Source: Leminorella richardii (GTDB lineage Bacteria > Pseudomonadota > Gammaproteobacteria > Enterobacterales > Enterobacteriaceae). Taken from it: 64,000 nt of DNA. Made by a program: the position numbers and the translations under genes. Positions 1-10,328 of the stretch are shown piece by piece. Each line of letters begins with the position of its first letter. Positions within the stretch are counted from its first letter, which is position 1. The notes under the pieces are model-generated. The model searched no databases. It saw only the letters and a program-made list of their open reading frames with translations, and was not told the DNA's origin. Where the stretch lies: NCBI RefSeq assembly GCF_900478135.1, contig NZ_LS483470.1, forward strand, positions 186,001 through 250,000, in the 5' to 3' direction.

Positions 1-2465
1 GAATATGCGGGCAAGCTAAATAGCCTGATTCAAACGAACCGCTACTGGCTGCTTATTGACAGTGCAGAGAAAGCGCTGAAAAACGGTCAGCCTGAGCGTG
101 CTGAATCCCTTTATCGTCAGGCAGAAACCGTTGATCCGACAGACGCGCAAAGCCTGATAGGTCGTGGTGACGTAGCGCTGGCGCGCAACGATACGTCAGC
201 GGCTGAGGCTTTCTATCAGCGCGCCCTGCGGCGAGATCCCAGCAGCGGTAGCGCTGTCCGCTCTTTGGTGGCTTTATATGAAAAACAGTCGCCGGAAAAG
301 GCTATCGCCTATCTGCAAAGCCTGCCTGCATCAGTGAAAAAAGCCATGAGCGGTAGCCTGAACTCGCTGACGGCAGAAAGTCTGAAACAGCAGGCCGAAG
401 CGCTGGCGGCGAAGGGCAATCTGCAACAGGCAGAAGAAAAGTATCTTCAGGCGCAGAAGCTGACGCCGGACGATCCATGGCTAGTGTATCGGCTCGCCAA
501 CGTTATGCAGGAGCGCCAAAGAGGGCGCGAAGCCGATCTCGCGTTTAGCCGAGCGAAGGAGGCGCATCCGCAAAGCGCAGACTGGACCTACGCCTACGCC
601 CTTTATCTGTCGGGCAGCGGGCGGGATGATTTGGCAACAGAGCAGATTCAGCGGCTGCCGACCCGGCAGTGGGATGACAGCGTGCGCGAGCTTTCTGAAC
701 GGCTAAAAGCACAGCAAATTATCGCCGAGGCGGAACAGATCCGCACCCAGCAGGGTGAGGACGCAGCGGTAGCCTTTCTTCAGCGCCAGCCTGAAAGCAC
801 CCGTATCAACCTGACGCTGGCCGAGTGGGCTATGGCGCAAAATGACGCTGCGCGAGCGCAGGAACAGTATCGCTATATTCTGGCGCGAGAGCCAAACAAT
901 AGGGACGCGCAGTTAGGCAATATTGAAGCCGAGATTGCTGGTGGCCAGCTTGAGGACGCTAAAACCGCGCTGAACGCTTTGCCGTTTAGCGCAGAGGAAA
1001 ATGACCTTGGCACTGCCCGCCGTCTGGCTAACGCCTGGGCTTTGGTAGGGGAACCTGAGAAATCAGAAAGCCTATTTGCTCAAATGATGACTTCAGCAAG
1101 GCAGGCTACGGCTCGACCAGATATGGACCGCGCCCGCTTTCTGCGAGACGCGGCGAGCTCAGCCGGGGCGAACGGGGATCCCAAAGCGGCGTTAGAATCT
1201 TATAAATACGCCATGGCCTCCTACGGCATCATCCCGTCGGCTGACGTGGATGATGAAGATTTCACCTACGCTATGCGGCGAGACGATGCGGACGACTGGC
1301 TTAAGCGGGGCATCAAGTCTGATGCGGAATCTATGTATAAGCAGCAGTCCACGACAGTCACTCTCGATCATGACTACTGGGGTTCCAGTGGTACCAAAGG
1401 TATCTCTGACCTTAAAGCGCAGACCACTATGCTGCACGTTGCTTTCCCTCTTGGGCGGGGCAGCGGATTTTTGCGCACCGATGCGGTCATGATGGACGCG
1501 GGAAGTTTCAAGACGGGAAGCAACGGTAAATATAAAGAGAAATTCGGCACTTGCCGCGAAGTGGGATGCAGTAAGGACAAAAGCCAAAAGGCCACCGGAG
1601 CCAGCGTAGCGGCGGGCTGGCAGGACGACCGCTGGCAGGTAGATCTCGGCACTACGCCAATGGGGTTTGAAGTCGTGGACTGGGTCGGCGGCGTAAGCTA
1701 CAGCAGCGCCTGGCGAGATCTGGGCTGGACCATGACCGCCTCTCGTCGACCCATATCCAGCTCTTTGCTGTCGTTTGGTGGTGCTGTCGATCCCTATACT
1801 GGAACAACCTGGGGCGGTGTGCGTAAAAACGGCGTTCAGCTTGATTTGAGCTATGATCAGGGCGGACCGAGCGGCCTGTGGGGGAACGTTGGCTTTCACC
1901 AGATTACCGGTAAAAACGTCGCGGATAATGAAAGAGCTCAGGCAATGGCGGGCTACTACTATAAGCTGATTAATGAAACCCATCGTCAGGTGCGCGTTGG
2001 CGTCAATACCATGTGGTGGCACTATCAGAAGGATCTGAGTGAATATACCCTAGGGCAGGGGGCTACTATAGTCCGCAGCAGTATATGTCGTTTTCTCTCC
2101 CGGTTCTCTATCGTGAGAGAACGGATAACTGGTCTTGGGAACTCGGCGGCTCGGTATCGATTTCACACTCTAAAACGGACGGCGGCCTGCGCTACCCGCT
2201 GCAGGGGCTGATACCAGACAGCCTTCCGGACAAACGCGCCCCTGAGAGCGGCAGCAGCGGCTCAGGTACGGGCTACACGGTGCGTGCTCTAATTGAGCGT
2301 AGGCTTACGTCTCATTGGCATATCGGCGCTGGCATCGATATTCAGCAGGCGAAAGACTATACTCCAAGCCACGGGCTGGTATTTTTACGCTACTATGTTG
2401 AACCTTGGTCTGGCGATATGGATTTACCGCCCCAGCCGCTTACGCCATATGCTGACTTTAAGTAG
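1..2465 (+). pseudogene. bcsC: cellulose synthase subunit BcsC, 3' part, frameshifted
   Basis: BcsC is the periplasmic TPR scaffold and outer-membrane beta-barrel that lets the cellulose chain out. The window opens inside the TPR region: frame 1 is open from base 1 and shows repeated 34-residue helical units up to about base 1100. The barrel domain follows. At the G5 run 2058-2062 the frame breaks. Expected Gly-Gly-Tyr-Tyr-Ser-Pro is read as GATIVRSS, and the correct frame resumes one base off (MSFSLPVLYRERTDNWSWEL from 2085) and runs to the stop at 2465. Unrepaired, frame 1 ends at 2211 with an unrelated tail. One added G would give 821 residues in the window. It could be a sequencing error or a real loss of cellulose export. 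The identity is clear; the break is seen directly. Confidence 0.9.
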
Positions 2466-2574
2466 CCAGCAAGAGGTGTGGGTGAGCAGCTGTCTGCTGA
2501 TGTTTATTACGGTAGAGACTCAATGTAATACTTTTCAGCTCGACTGCCGCGGCAGAACGATCGGCGACGGCCTC

Positions 2575-2603
2575 CCATTTTCGCGATAACTCTGCGAAAA
2601 TGG
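2575..2603. other. perfect 10-bp inverted repeat upstream of hmsP
   Basis: CCATTTTCGC and GCGAAAATGG pair perfectly around a 9-base loop, between the bcsC stop and the hmsP start. No T-run follows on the plus strand, so it is not a standard intrinsic terminator. It could be a 5' leader structure of hmsP or a transcript-end hairpin. Confidence 0.5.
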
Positions 2604-2639
2604 CGACGTGCGGCAAAACTTATATCCGGAGATGACGCT

Positions 2640-4652
2640 TTGCTAGTCAAACGCTCATTGACAATCAAACAGATGTCACTGGTAACGCTGGTTGCCGTGG
2701 TGACCATTTGCCTTTTCATTGCGGTGCAAATGTTTGATTTTATCCAGCAGCGCCGCGGCGATTCTCTGACTCAGTTGAACAACATTGGGCGGGCGATTTC
2801 TCATCCGGTTGAGCGCGCACTGTGGAATCGCCGCCTGAAGGATACTCAGCAGATCCTTGATGCGCTGGTGGAACGAGGGGCATTGGGCCGGGCTACTGTA
2901 TTGATGAATACAGAACTGGTTTCTGTTCACAGTGAGAAAGTGAGTCAGGAAGAAGTGCCGGTGCCGTTTGCACTGCTGCTCTCTTTGCCTATTTCTACAC
3001 AAATCCCTCTTTATTCCCCTGAGCATAACGCTATTGACCCGATGCCTATTGGCTATCTGATCCTAGATGGAGACTCTTACAGTCTGTACCAGACGACCCT
3101 CAAGAGATTCGCCACCGTGCTTGTCACCTATTTGCTGCTGGCGCTAATGCTCTCCATTGCCATCAGCTGGTGTCTGAATCGACTGCTGGTATATCCACTG
3201 CGCTCGATTGCCAACGACCTGAAGGCCATGTCAGAAGACGGCATTCAGTACCATCAGCTTACGCTCCCTCTTAGCCATCAGGACGATGAGCTGGGCATGC
3301 TAATCCGCAACTATAACCGCAATCAGGAAGCGCTGGCCCAGGCATACAGACAGTTAAGTCACCTCAGTACGCGGGATCCCGTGACGGATTTGCCAAACTA
3401 CGCGCTGTTTCAGGAGCTGTTAAAGCAGCAGATAGCCAGTAGCCAGCATGATAAAACGCCGTTTAGCCTACTGTTCGTCAGTCTGGATTCGCTAAAGGAC
3501 GTCTTTCAGGCCTGGGGGCAGGAGGCGGGCAACCATCACCTGTTTGAAGTAACACGGCGGATTCAGTCGTTACTGAGTCCGCACGCAGTGCTGGCTCGGC
3601 TGCACGGTGAAGAGCTGGTGATTATGAGCCTGCTGTCGCAGACGCCTTTGCAGGCGATGCAGTTCGCCAAAAGGCTGGTGGATACGATAAGTGAGCCGAT
3701 TGAGGCTAACGATCTGTCCCTTTCTCCTATTCTGAGCATCGGCATCGCACAGTATCCCAGTGACGGTGAAGACGTCGATAGTCTGATAGGCAACGCTCAG
3801 GCAGCGGTGCTGCTGGCGCAGCGCAGAGGGAAAAATCAAATCCTGTTCTTTGAGTCGGATATGACCAATGACATCCAGCAGCGTATGCAGCTGGAGAGTG
3901 AAATTGTCAAAGGAATACAGGAGAATCAGTTCCAACTCTATTTACAGCCTCAAATCGATATTGCCACAGGGCTTCCCGCTGGCGCTGAGGCGCTGATCCG
4001 CTGGCACTATGCGCCGGATAAGGTTCGCTATCCGATCGAATTCATCCCTCAGGCGGAAGAAAGCGGCCTGATTTTGCCGTTAGGGGAGTGGATTCTGGAA
4101 GAAGCCTGCCGCATTCTGTCTGAATGGAAAGCGGCCAACGTGCCCATGACGCTGTCGGTAAATCTGTCGGCTATGCAGCTACAGCATGAAGGATTGATTG
4201 AACAGCTTTCCTCCCTGATTTCCTGCTATGATTTTGAGCCCAAGCGCTTAGTGCTTGAGCTAACGGAAACAGGCTTTATCTACGATATTGAGGCAGTTCT
4301 GCCAACGTTAAAACATATTCGTGAGCTGGGGATCTCCATTGCGCTAGACGATTTTGGCAGCGGATACAGTAACCTTAACTATTTGCAACGCCTCCCCGTT
4401 GACGTGCTGAAAATAGATAAAAGCTTCATTGATGGATTACCGTATCACGATGCCTTAGTGAAGATTGTCTACTCTATTGCACAAACTCTTCGCCTGAAGC
4501 TGGTTGCCGAAGGCGTCGAAAGCCGGGCGCAGGCTGACTGGCTGCTGGCAAACGACATCCGCTACGCGCAGGGCTATCTGTTCTCTCGAGCCATTCCTTA
4601 CCAGAGTTTTAAAGATACCTATCTGTCGGCATTCTTTGACGCCGATAGGTGA
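2640..4652 (+). CDS. hmsP: c-di-GMP phosphodiesterase HmsP/PdeK (YhjK family)
   Basis: Membrane-bound cyclic-di-GMP phosphodiesterase, a biofilm regulator. The 670-residue protein has an N-terminal membrane segment (about 9-30), a periplasmic sensor loop, a second membrane segment (about 157-178) and a HAMP-like linker. Next comes a GGDEF domain whose signature is degenerate (HGEEL near 320), so cyclase activity is unlikely. The C-terminal EAL domain keeps the EAL motif (GAEALIRWH, about 449) and the DDFGSGYSNL and KIDKSFI motifs, so it should be active. The start is TTG at 2640, which leads into the conserved SLTIKQM opening and has a GGAG a short distance upstream. It follows bcsC as in E. 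coli (bcsC-yhjK-dctA), which fits control of cellulose or another matrix polymer. Confidence 0.93.
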   Translation: MLVKRSLTIKQMSLVTLVAVVTICLFIAVQMFDFIQQRRGDSLTQLNNIGRAISHPVERALWNRRLKDTQQILDALVERGALGRATVLMNTELVSVHSEKVSQEEVPVPFALLLSLPISTQIPLYSPEHNAIDPMPIGYLILDGDSYSLYQTTLKRFATVLVTYLLLALMLSIAISWCLNRLLVYPLRSIANDLKAMSEDGIQYHQLTLPLSHQDDELGMLIRNYNRNQEALAQAYRQLSHLSTRDPVTDLPNYALFQELLKQQIASSQHDKTPFSLLFVSLDSLKDVFQAWGQEAGNHHLFEVTRRIQSLLSPHAVLARLHGEELVIMSLLSQTPLQAMQFAKRLVDTISEPIEANDLSLSPILSIGIAQYPSDGEDVDSLIGNAQAAVLLAQRRGKNQILFFESDMTNDIQQRMQLESEIVKGIQENQFQLYLQPQIDIATGLPAGAEALIRWHYAPDKVRYPIEFIPQAEESGLILPLGEWILEEACRILSEWKAANVPMTLSVNLSAMQLQHEGLIEQLSSLISCYDFEPKRLVLELTETGFIYDIEAVLPTLKHIRELGISIALDDFGSGYSNLNYLQRLPVDVLKIDKSFIDGLPYHDALVKIVYSIAQTLRLKLVAEGVESRAQADWLLANDIRYAQGYLFSRAIPYQSFKDTYLSAFFDADR

Positions 4653-4861
4653 CAAGTGCCTTTCTATCATTGGTTTTTTGTTCTGCCTGAATGAGTTAGT
4701 TTTGGGCTTTGAGTACGTAAAAACCATCTCCATGATGCGATCCAGTTCATAATTCTTCATTTTTACTGTTGTCTTGCCGAGATTTTAATATTCAATGTGT
4801 TAAATAGATGTTATTTTTCCGCGCCTAGACCGTGTTGCCAAATAATAATTAAGGAAACATC

Positions 4862-6139
4862 ATGAAAATATCCATTTTCAAATCGCTCTATATTCAGGTG
4901 TTGATTGCAATAACGGTTGGTGTACTGTTGGGGCATTTCTATCCTGAGATTGGGGCGTCGATGAAGCCGTTAGGGGATGGCTTTATCAAACTGATTAAAA
5001 TGATCATCGCACCGATCATCTTCTGTACCGTCGTTACCGGTATTGCAGGAATGGAGAGCATGAAGGCCGTTGGTCGCACCGGCGGTATCGCGCTGCTCTA
5101 TTTCGAACTGGTGAGCACGTTGGCACTGATTATTGGTCTGATTGTGGTTAACGTTATCAAGCCTGGCGCCGGTATGAACGTTGACGCTTCTCAGCTGGAT
5201 GCCAGTGCTGTTGCTGCCTATGCTGATGCGGCTAAATCACAAGGGCTCGTTCCTTTCATTCTGGACATTATTCCGGGTAGCGCTGTAGGGGCGTTCGCCA
5301 GCGGCAATATCCTTCAGGTGTTGCTGTTTGCTGTACTGTTCGGCTTTGCCTTACACCGTCTGGGAGAAAAGGGTCAGCTGGTCTTTAACGTTATTGACAG
5401 CTTCTCTCGCGTGATTTTCGGCATTATCAACATGATTATGCGTCTGGCTCCTCTTGGTGCCTTTGGCGCCATGGCCTTTACTATCGGTAAATACGGTGTG
5501 GGATCTCTGGTCCAACTGGGGCAGCTCATTCTGTGCTTCTACCTGACTTGCGTTATCTTCGTTGTGTTTGTGATCGGGGCGATTGCCAAGGGCTTCGGCT
5601 TTAACATCTTCAAGTTTATCCGCTACATCAAAGAAGAGCTGCTGATCGTACTGGGTACTTCCTCGTCAGAATCCGTTCTGCCGAGAATGTTGGAAAAAAT
5701 GGAACGTCTGGGCTGTCAAAAATCGGTAGTAGGCTTGGTTATACCAACTGGATATTCCTTTAACCTTGACGGTACGTCTATTTACCTGACAATGGCGGCG
5801 GTCTTTATCGCTCAGGCCACCAACACTGAGATGAGCGTACTGAACCAGATTACTCTGTTGGTAGTACTGCTGCTTTCTTCAAAAGGTGCTGCAGGCGTAA
5901 CGGGAAGCGGCTTTATCGTTCTGGCTGCAACCATCTCTGCCGTTGGTCATCTGCCGCTGGCCGGTTTGGCGCTGATTTTGGGTATTGACCGCTTCATGTC
6001 TGAAGCTCGTGCGTTGACTAACCTGATTGGTAACGGCGTGGCTACCGTTGTTGTCGCCAAGTGGTGTCGTCAGATTGATAATGACAAGCTTAACCAAGAA
6101 CTTAATAATCAGGGTGCGGCAAAAGAACAAGCTGCATAA
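4862..6139 (+). CDS. dctA: aerobic C4-dicarboxylate:H+ symporter DctA
   Basis: Inner-membrane symporter of the DAACS family that imports succinate, fumarate, malate and aspartate. The 425-residue length is close to the E. coli protein. Visible family features are the [19 protein letters not shown] opening, the serine-rich re-entrant segment [12 protein letters not shown] and the substrate/cation segment [23 protein letters not shown] lies 5 bases before the ATG. A strong hairpin terminator follows. The gene sits between hmsP and yhjJ as in E. coli. The 209-base upstream gap probably holds its promoter, but I see no clear operator in it. Confidence 0.97.
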   Translation: MKISIFKSLYIQVLIAITVGVLLGHFYPEIGASMKPLGDGFIKLIKMIIAPIIFCTVVTGIAGMESMKAVGRTGGIALLYFELVSTLALIIGLIVVNVIKPGAGMNVDASQLDASAVAAYADAAKSQGLVPFILDIIPGSAVGAFASGNILQVLLFAVLFGFALHRLGEKGQLVFNVIDSFSRVIFGIINMIMRLAPLGAFGAMAFTIGKYGVGSLVQLGQLILCFYLTCVIFVVFVIGAIAKGFGFNIFKFIRYIKEELLIVLGTSSSESVLPRMLEKMERLGCQKSVVGLVIPTGYSFNLDGTSIYLTMAAVFIAQATNTEMSVLNQITLLVVLLLSSKGAAGVTGSGFIVLAATISAVGHLPLAGLALILGIDRFMSEARALTNLIGNGVATVVVAKWCRQIDNDKLNQELNNQGAAKEQAA

Positions 6140-6166
6140 TCCCTGCTAAACGGTTTAGTTCATAGG

Positions 6167-6196
6167 AAAACCGCTCGCCTCGGCGAGCGGTTTTTT
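6167..6196 (+). terminator. intrinsic terminator of dctA
   Basis: The stem ACCGCTCGCC/GGCGAGCGGT, flanked by an A-run and followed by T6, lies 28 bases after the dctA stop. Confidence 0.9.
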
Positions 6197-6199
6197 GTT

Positions 6200-6627
6200 T
6201 GCTTCGGATGGATGAAAGAGCGGTATCCGCGGTGAAAAACAAAGGAATACAGCAAACGTTTTTCTTAAAAAGTCGGCGTGAAGCAACGGCTACTTTATGG
6301 GCATATGTTTGGAGTTCTGGCGGTAACACGAGAATAAGATGCGATAACAGCGCCTCTGTAGTAGTATAAATACCTGCTTAGATGGTTTCCCTCGGTTTCT
6401 GGTCGCGTATTGTCCCATTATTCCCTTATGGCTTGTCGCAGTTCCGATTCTCTGCATAATGTTACTATTTGCAGGTTAGCCATCAGTTTTATTGTCAAAA
6501 TCGCGGTAGCATTGAACGACATCTCGACGGTCTGCTTCTAATAAATTATTACAACAGGGATGCCATCATCAGCTGATATGCCACTATAAAAGGCACGCTG
6601 ATATAAGCAGTAAATGAGGTTTCTAAT
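6200..6627. other. 428-base gap before yhjJ with no recognised gene
   Basis: No open frame with coding character and no RNA family that I recognise. The last 20 bases hold the yhjJ ribosome-binding site (GAGG about 10 bases before the ATG). The rest is moderately AT-rich and probably contains the yhjJ promoter. Confidence 0.5.
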
Positions 6628-8064
6628 ATGCACAGTCAGTATTTATTTTCTGCGCTCGGCGGGCTGATGTTCCTGGCAGTGGGGGCCAGCGTTCAGGCAG
6701 AGCCGCTGCGAGCCGATCCGGCCTGGCAGGTAGGAAAGCTGGATAACGGGTTTAAGTGGCAAATACTCGCCACTCCTCATCGCCCTACCGATAGCGTAGA
6801 GGTTAGGCTGGAGATTAACACCGGCTCTTTGCAGGAAAGCATTCCCCAGGTTGGCTTTTCCTACCTTTTACCTCGCTTGGCGACTGCCGGCACAACACAC
6901 TTTCCTCATGAGAACCTTGTCGCGCTGCTGCCTCAAATTACAGCGACCGGAGGCACTAAGACGCTGGTTGAGGTCTCCTATGACTATACGCGCTATAACC
7001 TGAGCTTTCCGACAAACCGCCCTGAGCTGCTGAAAGAGGCGTTTAGCTGGCTGTCCGATGCGGTAAACCGGCCCGAAGCAACCAGCGAGCAGCTCCAGTC
7101 CGTTCGCGCAGACTGGCTGTCGCCGAATATTGCTCTGCCTCAGGGAATGAGTGAGCCCTGGTGGCGGTATCGTATTAAAAACTCTTCTATGGTAGATCAC
7201 GATCCAGGGCAGACCGTTACGGAAGGCGCAACGGTAGAGCAACTGGCTGAGTTTTATGACAAGTGGTATACCCCAGACGCAATGACTCTGTACGTTGTTG
7301 GCAATGTCGATCGTCGTCTGCTGGTTGAACAAATCAACAAGGCCTTTGGTGATTTACAGGGAAAAAGAGAGAGCCCTGCGACGATAGCTGCGCTAAGTGC
7401 GCTGCCGCCAAATCCCGTTAATTTTTTATCTTCGACGGTAGACAAAGATCGACTGACGCTGGTGTGGGATGAACCTTGGCACCCCGTAGTTGCCACTGAA
7501 TCGCTGAATCGCCAGTGGTTAAACGAAGCGGCGCAAGAGCTGGTTTCTCTTCGACTGAGTCAAAAGCTGGTCAAGAGTGGGCTAAAGGGCGTTTCTCTGG
7601 GCTTTGACTGCCAGATTATGTATCAGCGCAATGTGTGCAAGATAGCCATTGACGCACCTTTGGCAGGCCTGCGGCCAAGCCTGAAGTACGTTGGGGGTGA
7701 AATTGCTAAGCTGAGCAACGAGGGCGTGACCGAAGCGGAATATAATGCGCTGCTGGCGGAGAAAAAAGAGCGCCTCGCTCAGGTGATGGCGACCTACGCA
7801 AAGACCGATACTGCAGCCATTATGGAACAGCGACTGCTGGTAGAAAAAAGCGGCTCTATCGGCGTCTCTCCTGAACTCTTTATGCAGCTCAGGCAGGCAT
7901 TTTTAGACAACTTAACGCTACAGGCGGTGAATGCCCATATTCACCAGCGGCTGACAATAAAACCGACCCTTGTGCTGCGCCAGCCAACCGGAGAGGCGGA
8001 AGAGAACGTTAAGGAACTCTCAGAAATGCTTGAGGGCATTGTTGAGCCAGCGATTAAGAGCTAG
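6628..8064 (+). CDS. yhjJ: periplasmic M16 peptidase-like protein YhjJ, probably inactive
   Basis: 478-residue secreted protein with a signal peptide (hydrophobic stretch about 8-22, ending VQAEP). Two M16-like halves follow. The first has the typical context of a zinc peptidase, but the HxxEH zinc motif is absent: after the conserved NTGSLQE...GF the residues are SYLLPRL. The middle holds the usual NMTLYVVGNVD-type strand (AMTLYVVGNVDRR). It is therefore likely non-catalytic, as in the E. coli relative (498 aa). The role is unknown. It lies in the conserved order dctA-yhjJ-kdgK. Confidence 0.88.
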   Translation: MHSQYLFSALGGLMFLAVGASVQAEPLRADPAWQVGKLDNGFKWQILATPHRPTDSVEVRLEINTGSLQESIPQVGFSYLLPRLATAGTTHFPHENLVALLPQITATGGTKTLVEVSYDYTRYNLSFPTNRPELLKEAFSWLSDAVNRPEATSEQLQSVRADWLSPNIALPQGMSEPWWRYRIKNSSMVDHDPGQTVTEGATVEQLAEFYDKWYTPDAMTLYVVGNVDRRLLVEQINKAFGDLQGKRESPATIAALSALPPNPVNFLSSTVDKDRLTLVWDEPWHPVVATESLNRQWLNEAAQELVSLRLSQKLVKSGLKGVSLGFDCQIMYQRNVCKIAIDAPLAGLRPSLKYVGGEIAKLSNEGVTEAEYNALLAEKKERLAQVMATYAKTDTAAIMEQRLLVEKSGSIGVSPELFMQLRQAFLDNLTLQAVNAHIHQRLTIKPTLVLRQPTGEAEENVKELSEMLEGIVEPAIKS

Positions 8065-8134
8065 CCTATCCCGATCTTTTCTGCCCCATCTTTTTGAAGA
8101 CGCGGGAAGAGAACGAGGCAACGAGAGGTAAAGA

Positions 8135-8166
8135 AAAAGCGGCTTCAGAAATGAAGCCGCTTTTTT
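8135..8166. terminator. bidirectional terminator between yhjJ and kdgK
   Basis: AAAAAGCGGCTTC and GAAGCCGCTTTTTT form a long stem with A- and T-runs on both sides, placed between two convergent genes. Confidence 0.9.
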
Positions 8167-8193
8167 ATGTTTAATCATCAGGAAAGCGGGTGA

Positions 8194-9126
8194 CTATTTT
8201 GGCATCGCTTCCTGAGGAATAATGGCGCCACGGTACTGAATGACGGTGCTGGCAGTTAAATGGCCGCGCTCCGCTGCTTTTGTCGCTGAGCCTCCCAGCA
8301 GCCGAACGGACAGGTAGCCTGCGCTGAAGGAATCGCCCGCGGCAGTCGTGTCCACGACGCTTTCCTTAGGCAGCTTCACGGCGGGCACTTCTTCAATGCT
8401 GCCGTCTTCAAGTGAAACAAGGCAGGCGTCAGAGCCGCGTTTTATCACAATTTCACTCACGCCCAGCGCGCGGGTACGGCTGATGACGTCCTGATAGGGT
8501 ACCTGCCCCCAGAGAAGGTCTTCATCATCTAGCGTCAGGAAGGCAATATCGGTTTGAGACAGCACGTCCTGATAGGCGCTTTGAGCCTCTTCCCGGCTTT
8601 TCCACAGGCGTGGACGATAGTTGTTGTCAAAGATGACTTTGCCACCGTTTTTACGGCATTCGGCTAAAAGAGCTACCAGCTTCTGGCGGCTTTGCGCATC
8701 GAGAATGGCAATACTGATGCCGCTTAAATAAAGATAGTCGAACTGGGAAAGCTGCTGGCACAGGCTGTCGGCCTCTGCGGATAAGAGCCAGTAGCGAGCC
8801 GCGGCTTCGTTGCGCCAGTAGTAGAAGGTTCTCTCGCCGGACGGGTCGGTCTCAATATAGTAAAGCCCCGGTAGTTTATCGGCCATGCGCTGGATAAGAT
8901 CGGTATGGACGTTCTCTTTTTTCCAGCTGGAAAGCATCTGGTTGCTGAACGTGTCGACGCCAAGGGCAGTGACGTAGTGCACCGAGAGGGCATCTGCGGG
9001 AACCTGGCGGGCGATATAGACTGAGGTATTGAGCGTGTCTCCGCCGAATCCGCGGCTGACGTCCTGCCCTTTTTCAGAGAGTTCTATCATGCATTCGCCG
9101 ATAACGGCGATTCGTTTTGTCGTCAT
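8194..9126 (-). CDS. kdgK: 2-dehydro-3-deoxygluconokinase KdgK
   Basis: Phosphorylates 2-keto-3-deoxygluconate (KDG) to KDPG, the step that links hexuronate and pectin-derived sugars to the Entner-Doudoroff aldolase. 310-residue PfkB/ribokinase-fold protein: N-terminal GECMIELS, FGGDTLNTSVY substrate motif, and the C-terminal PfkB signature DTTAAGDSFSAGYL with the catalytic Asp. Cytoplasmic. The gene is convergent with yhjJ. A close match to the KdgR operator lies about 73 bases upstream of the start (see 9199-9217), so induction by KDG is likely. Confidence 0.97.
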   Translation of the reverse strand: MTTKRIAVIGECMIELSEKGQDVSRGFGGDTLNTSVYIARQVPADALSVHYVTALGVDTFSNQMLSSWKKENVHTDLIQRMADKLPGLYYIETDPSGERTFYYWRNEAAARYWLLSAEADSLCQQLSQFDYLYLSGISIAILDAQSRQKLVALLAECRKNGGKVIFDNNYRPRLWKSREEAQSAYQDVLSQTDIAFLTLDDEDLLWGQVPYQDVISRTRALGVSEIVIKRGSDACLVSLEDGSIEEVPAVKLPKESVVDTTAAGDSFSAGYLSVRLLGGSATKAAERGHLTASTVIQYRGAIIPQEAMPK

Positions 9127-9198
9127 GGTGATACTTCCAGTTTAGCAATGGCGTAGGCTGGGAGTAGTTTTATGACTTCGGCAGAGTTAGTCAAGAAA

Positions 9199-9217
9199 AA
9201 TAAAACGGCGTTTCAAA
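9199..9217 (-). promoter_or_regulatory. KdgR-type operator upstream of kdgK
   Basis: AATAAAACGGCGTTTCAAA fits the enterobacterial KdgR consensus AATRAAAYRNYRTTTYATT at 17 of 19 positions by eye; only two of the last three bases differ. It lies in the kdgK promoter region, and kdgK is a known KdgR target. Binding itself is inferred. Confidence 0.7.
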
Positions 9218-9249
9218 AATAAAAAGTATTCAGTGGAACCCAAGTGGAT

Positions 9250-10206
9250 TTAGGGTTCTTTACGCTGATTTTCCCTTGCCGTCGCAATCCAGGCTGCACA
9301 AAACAGCGTCAGCCTCGCGAAGAAGTAGAAGAAGGCCATCAGGCCAATAATCGAGCCAAAGGCCGCACCGGAAGGTGACTTGGCAAGCTGAGGAAGGGTC
9401 ATGGTCATAATGAATTTGATAACTTCAAAACCCACAGCAGCAAGCAGAGTGCCCTTTAGCAGCGCTTTAGTGTTTGGGCGAGGCTTGGGGAGGATCCAGA
9501 AAATCCACAGAAACATAAAGTAGTTAGCCATAATAGAAATGGCCAGAGCAATGGACGTCAGAGCCGGACGCAGCCAGGTTACGGCATCAAGGCCAAGCGC
9601 GCTAACGATGCTCTGCTGTGCCGAGCCCGCCACTGAAGTGAGACCGATGGTGACAAGCAGCGCGACAAGTAGCCCAATCAGGGAAGCAAAGTCTTTCAGA
9701 TAGCGAAAGTGAATTTTTTCTTTTTCAGCCGGATTGCGTTCCCATACGTCTCGAACCTGAGCGCGGATGGCCTCACGCAGGTTGCCCATCCAGCTCACGC
9801 CAGAGTAAAGCGCAATCAGCAAGCCGGTTAACCCAACGGTGGTGCGCTGGCGAATAGCCGTATTGACGGTGTTTTCCAGCGTGGCGGCAAGGTTGGGGTC
9901 GGTCACGCCGGTCACAATTTTATTAATAAGGTTAGAGAGGAGTTCTGGATTCGAGGCCAGAATAAAACCCGCCGCAGCAAAGGACACCATTAGAATCGGG
10001 ATCAGCGACAGAAAAGAGAAATAGGTGATTGCAGCGCCGAACTGGCTGCCCAAGCGATCGTTAAAGCGGTCAACGGCCCGCAAAAGGTGCGCGACAGTGG
10101 GGATAGCCTTGAACCTTTCCATTACGGAGACTGCCGTTTTAACTGTTTTCTTCATCGATTGAACGCTTTTGTTTTTGCCGCTTTTGGCTGATGCAATGAT
10201 AGTCAT
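9250..10206 (-). CDS. yhjD: inner-membrane YihY/BrkB-family protein YhjD
   Basis: Polytopic inner-membrane protein with about six membrane helices. The AAITYFSFLSLIPIL motif, the GVSWMGNLREAIRAQ stretch and the GFEVIKFIMT...SPSGAAFGS segment are characteristic of YhjD. E. coli yhjD mutations are linked to survival with a truncated lipopolysaccharide, but its transport role is unsettled. The start is uncertain: the open frame reaches 10245 (TTG), but ATG at 10206 or 10155 is more plausible, and no strong ribosome-binding site precedes any of them. I chose 10206 (318 aa), close to the E. coli length. It follows kdgK on the same strand with a 123-base gap. Confidence 0.88.
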   Translation of the reverse strand: MTIIASAKSGKNKSVQSMKKTVKTAVSVMERFKAIPTVAHLLRAVDRFNDRLGSQFGAAITYFSFLSLIPILMVSFAAAGFILASNPELLSNLINKIVTGVTDPNLAATLENTVNTAIRQRTTVGLTGLLIALYSGVSWMGNLREAIRAQVRDVWERNPAEKEKIHFRYLKDFASLIGLLVALLVTIGLTSVAGSAQQSIVSALGLDAVTWLRPALTSIALAISIMANYFMFLWIFWILPKPRPNTKALLKGTLLAAVGFEVIKFIMTMTLPQLAKSPSGAAFGSIIGLMAFFYFFARLTLFCAAWIATARENQRKEP

Positions 10207-10328
10207 ACTATTGACGATATTAGCAAAGTTTGCACATAACGACAAAAAGCGTGTCGTTACGAAGGGTTACGAAAGCATACTTATCGACTATGATAGAAAA
10301 AAACGTCAAGGTTCACGGATGAATACTC

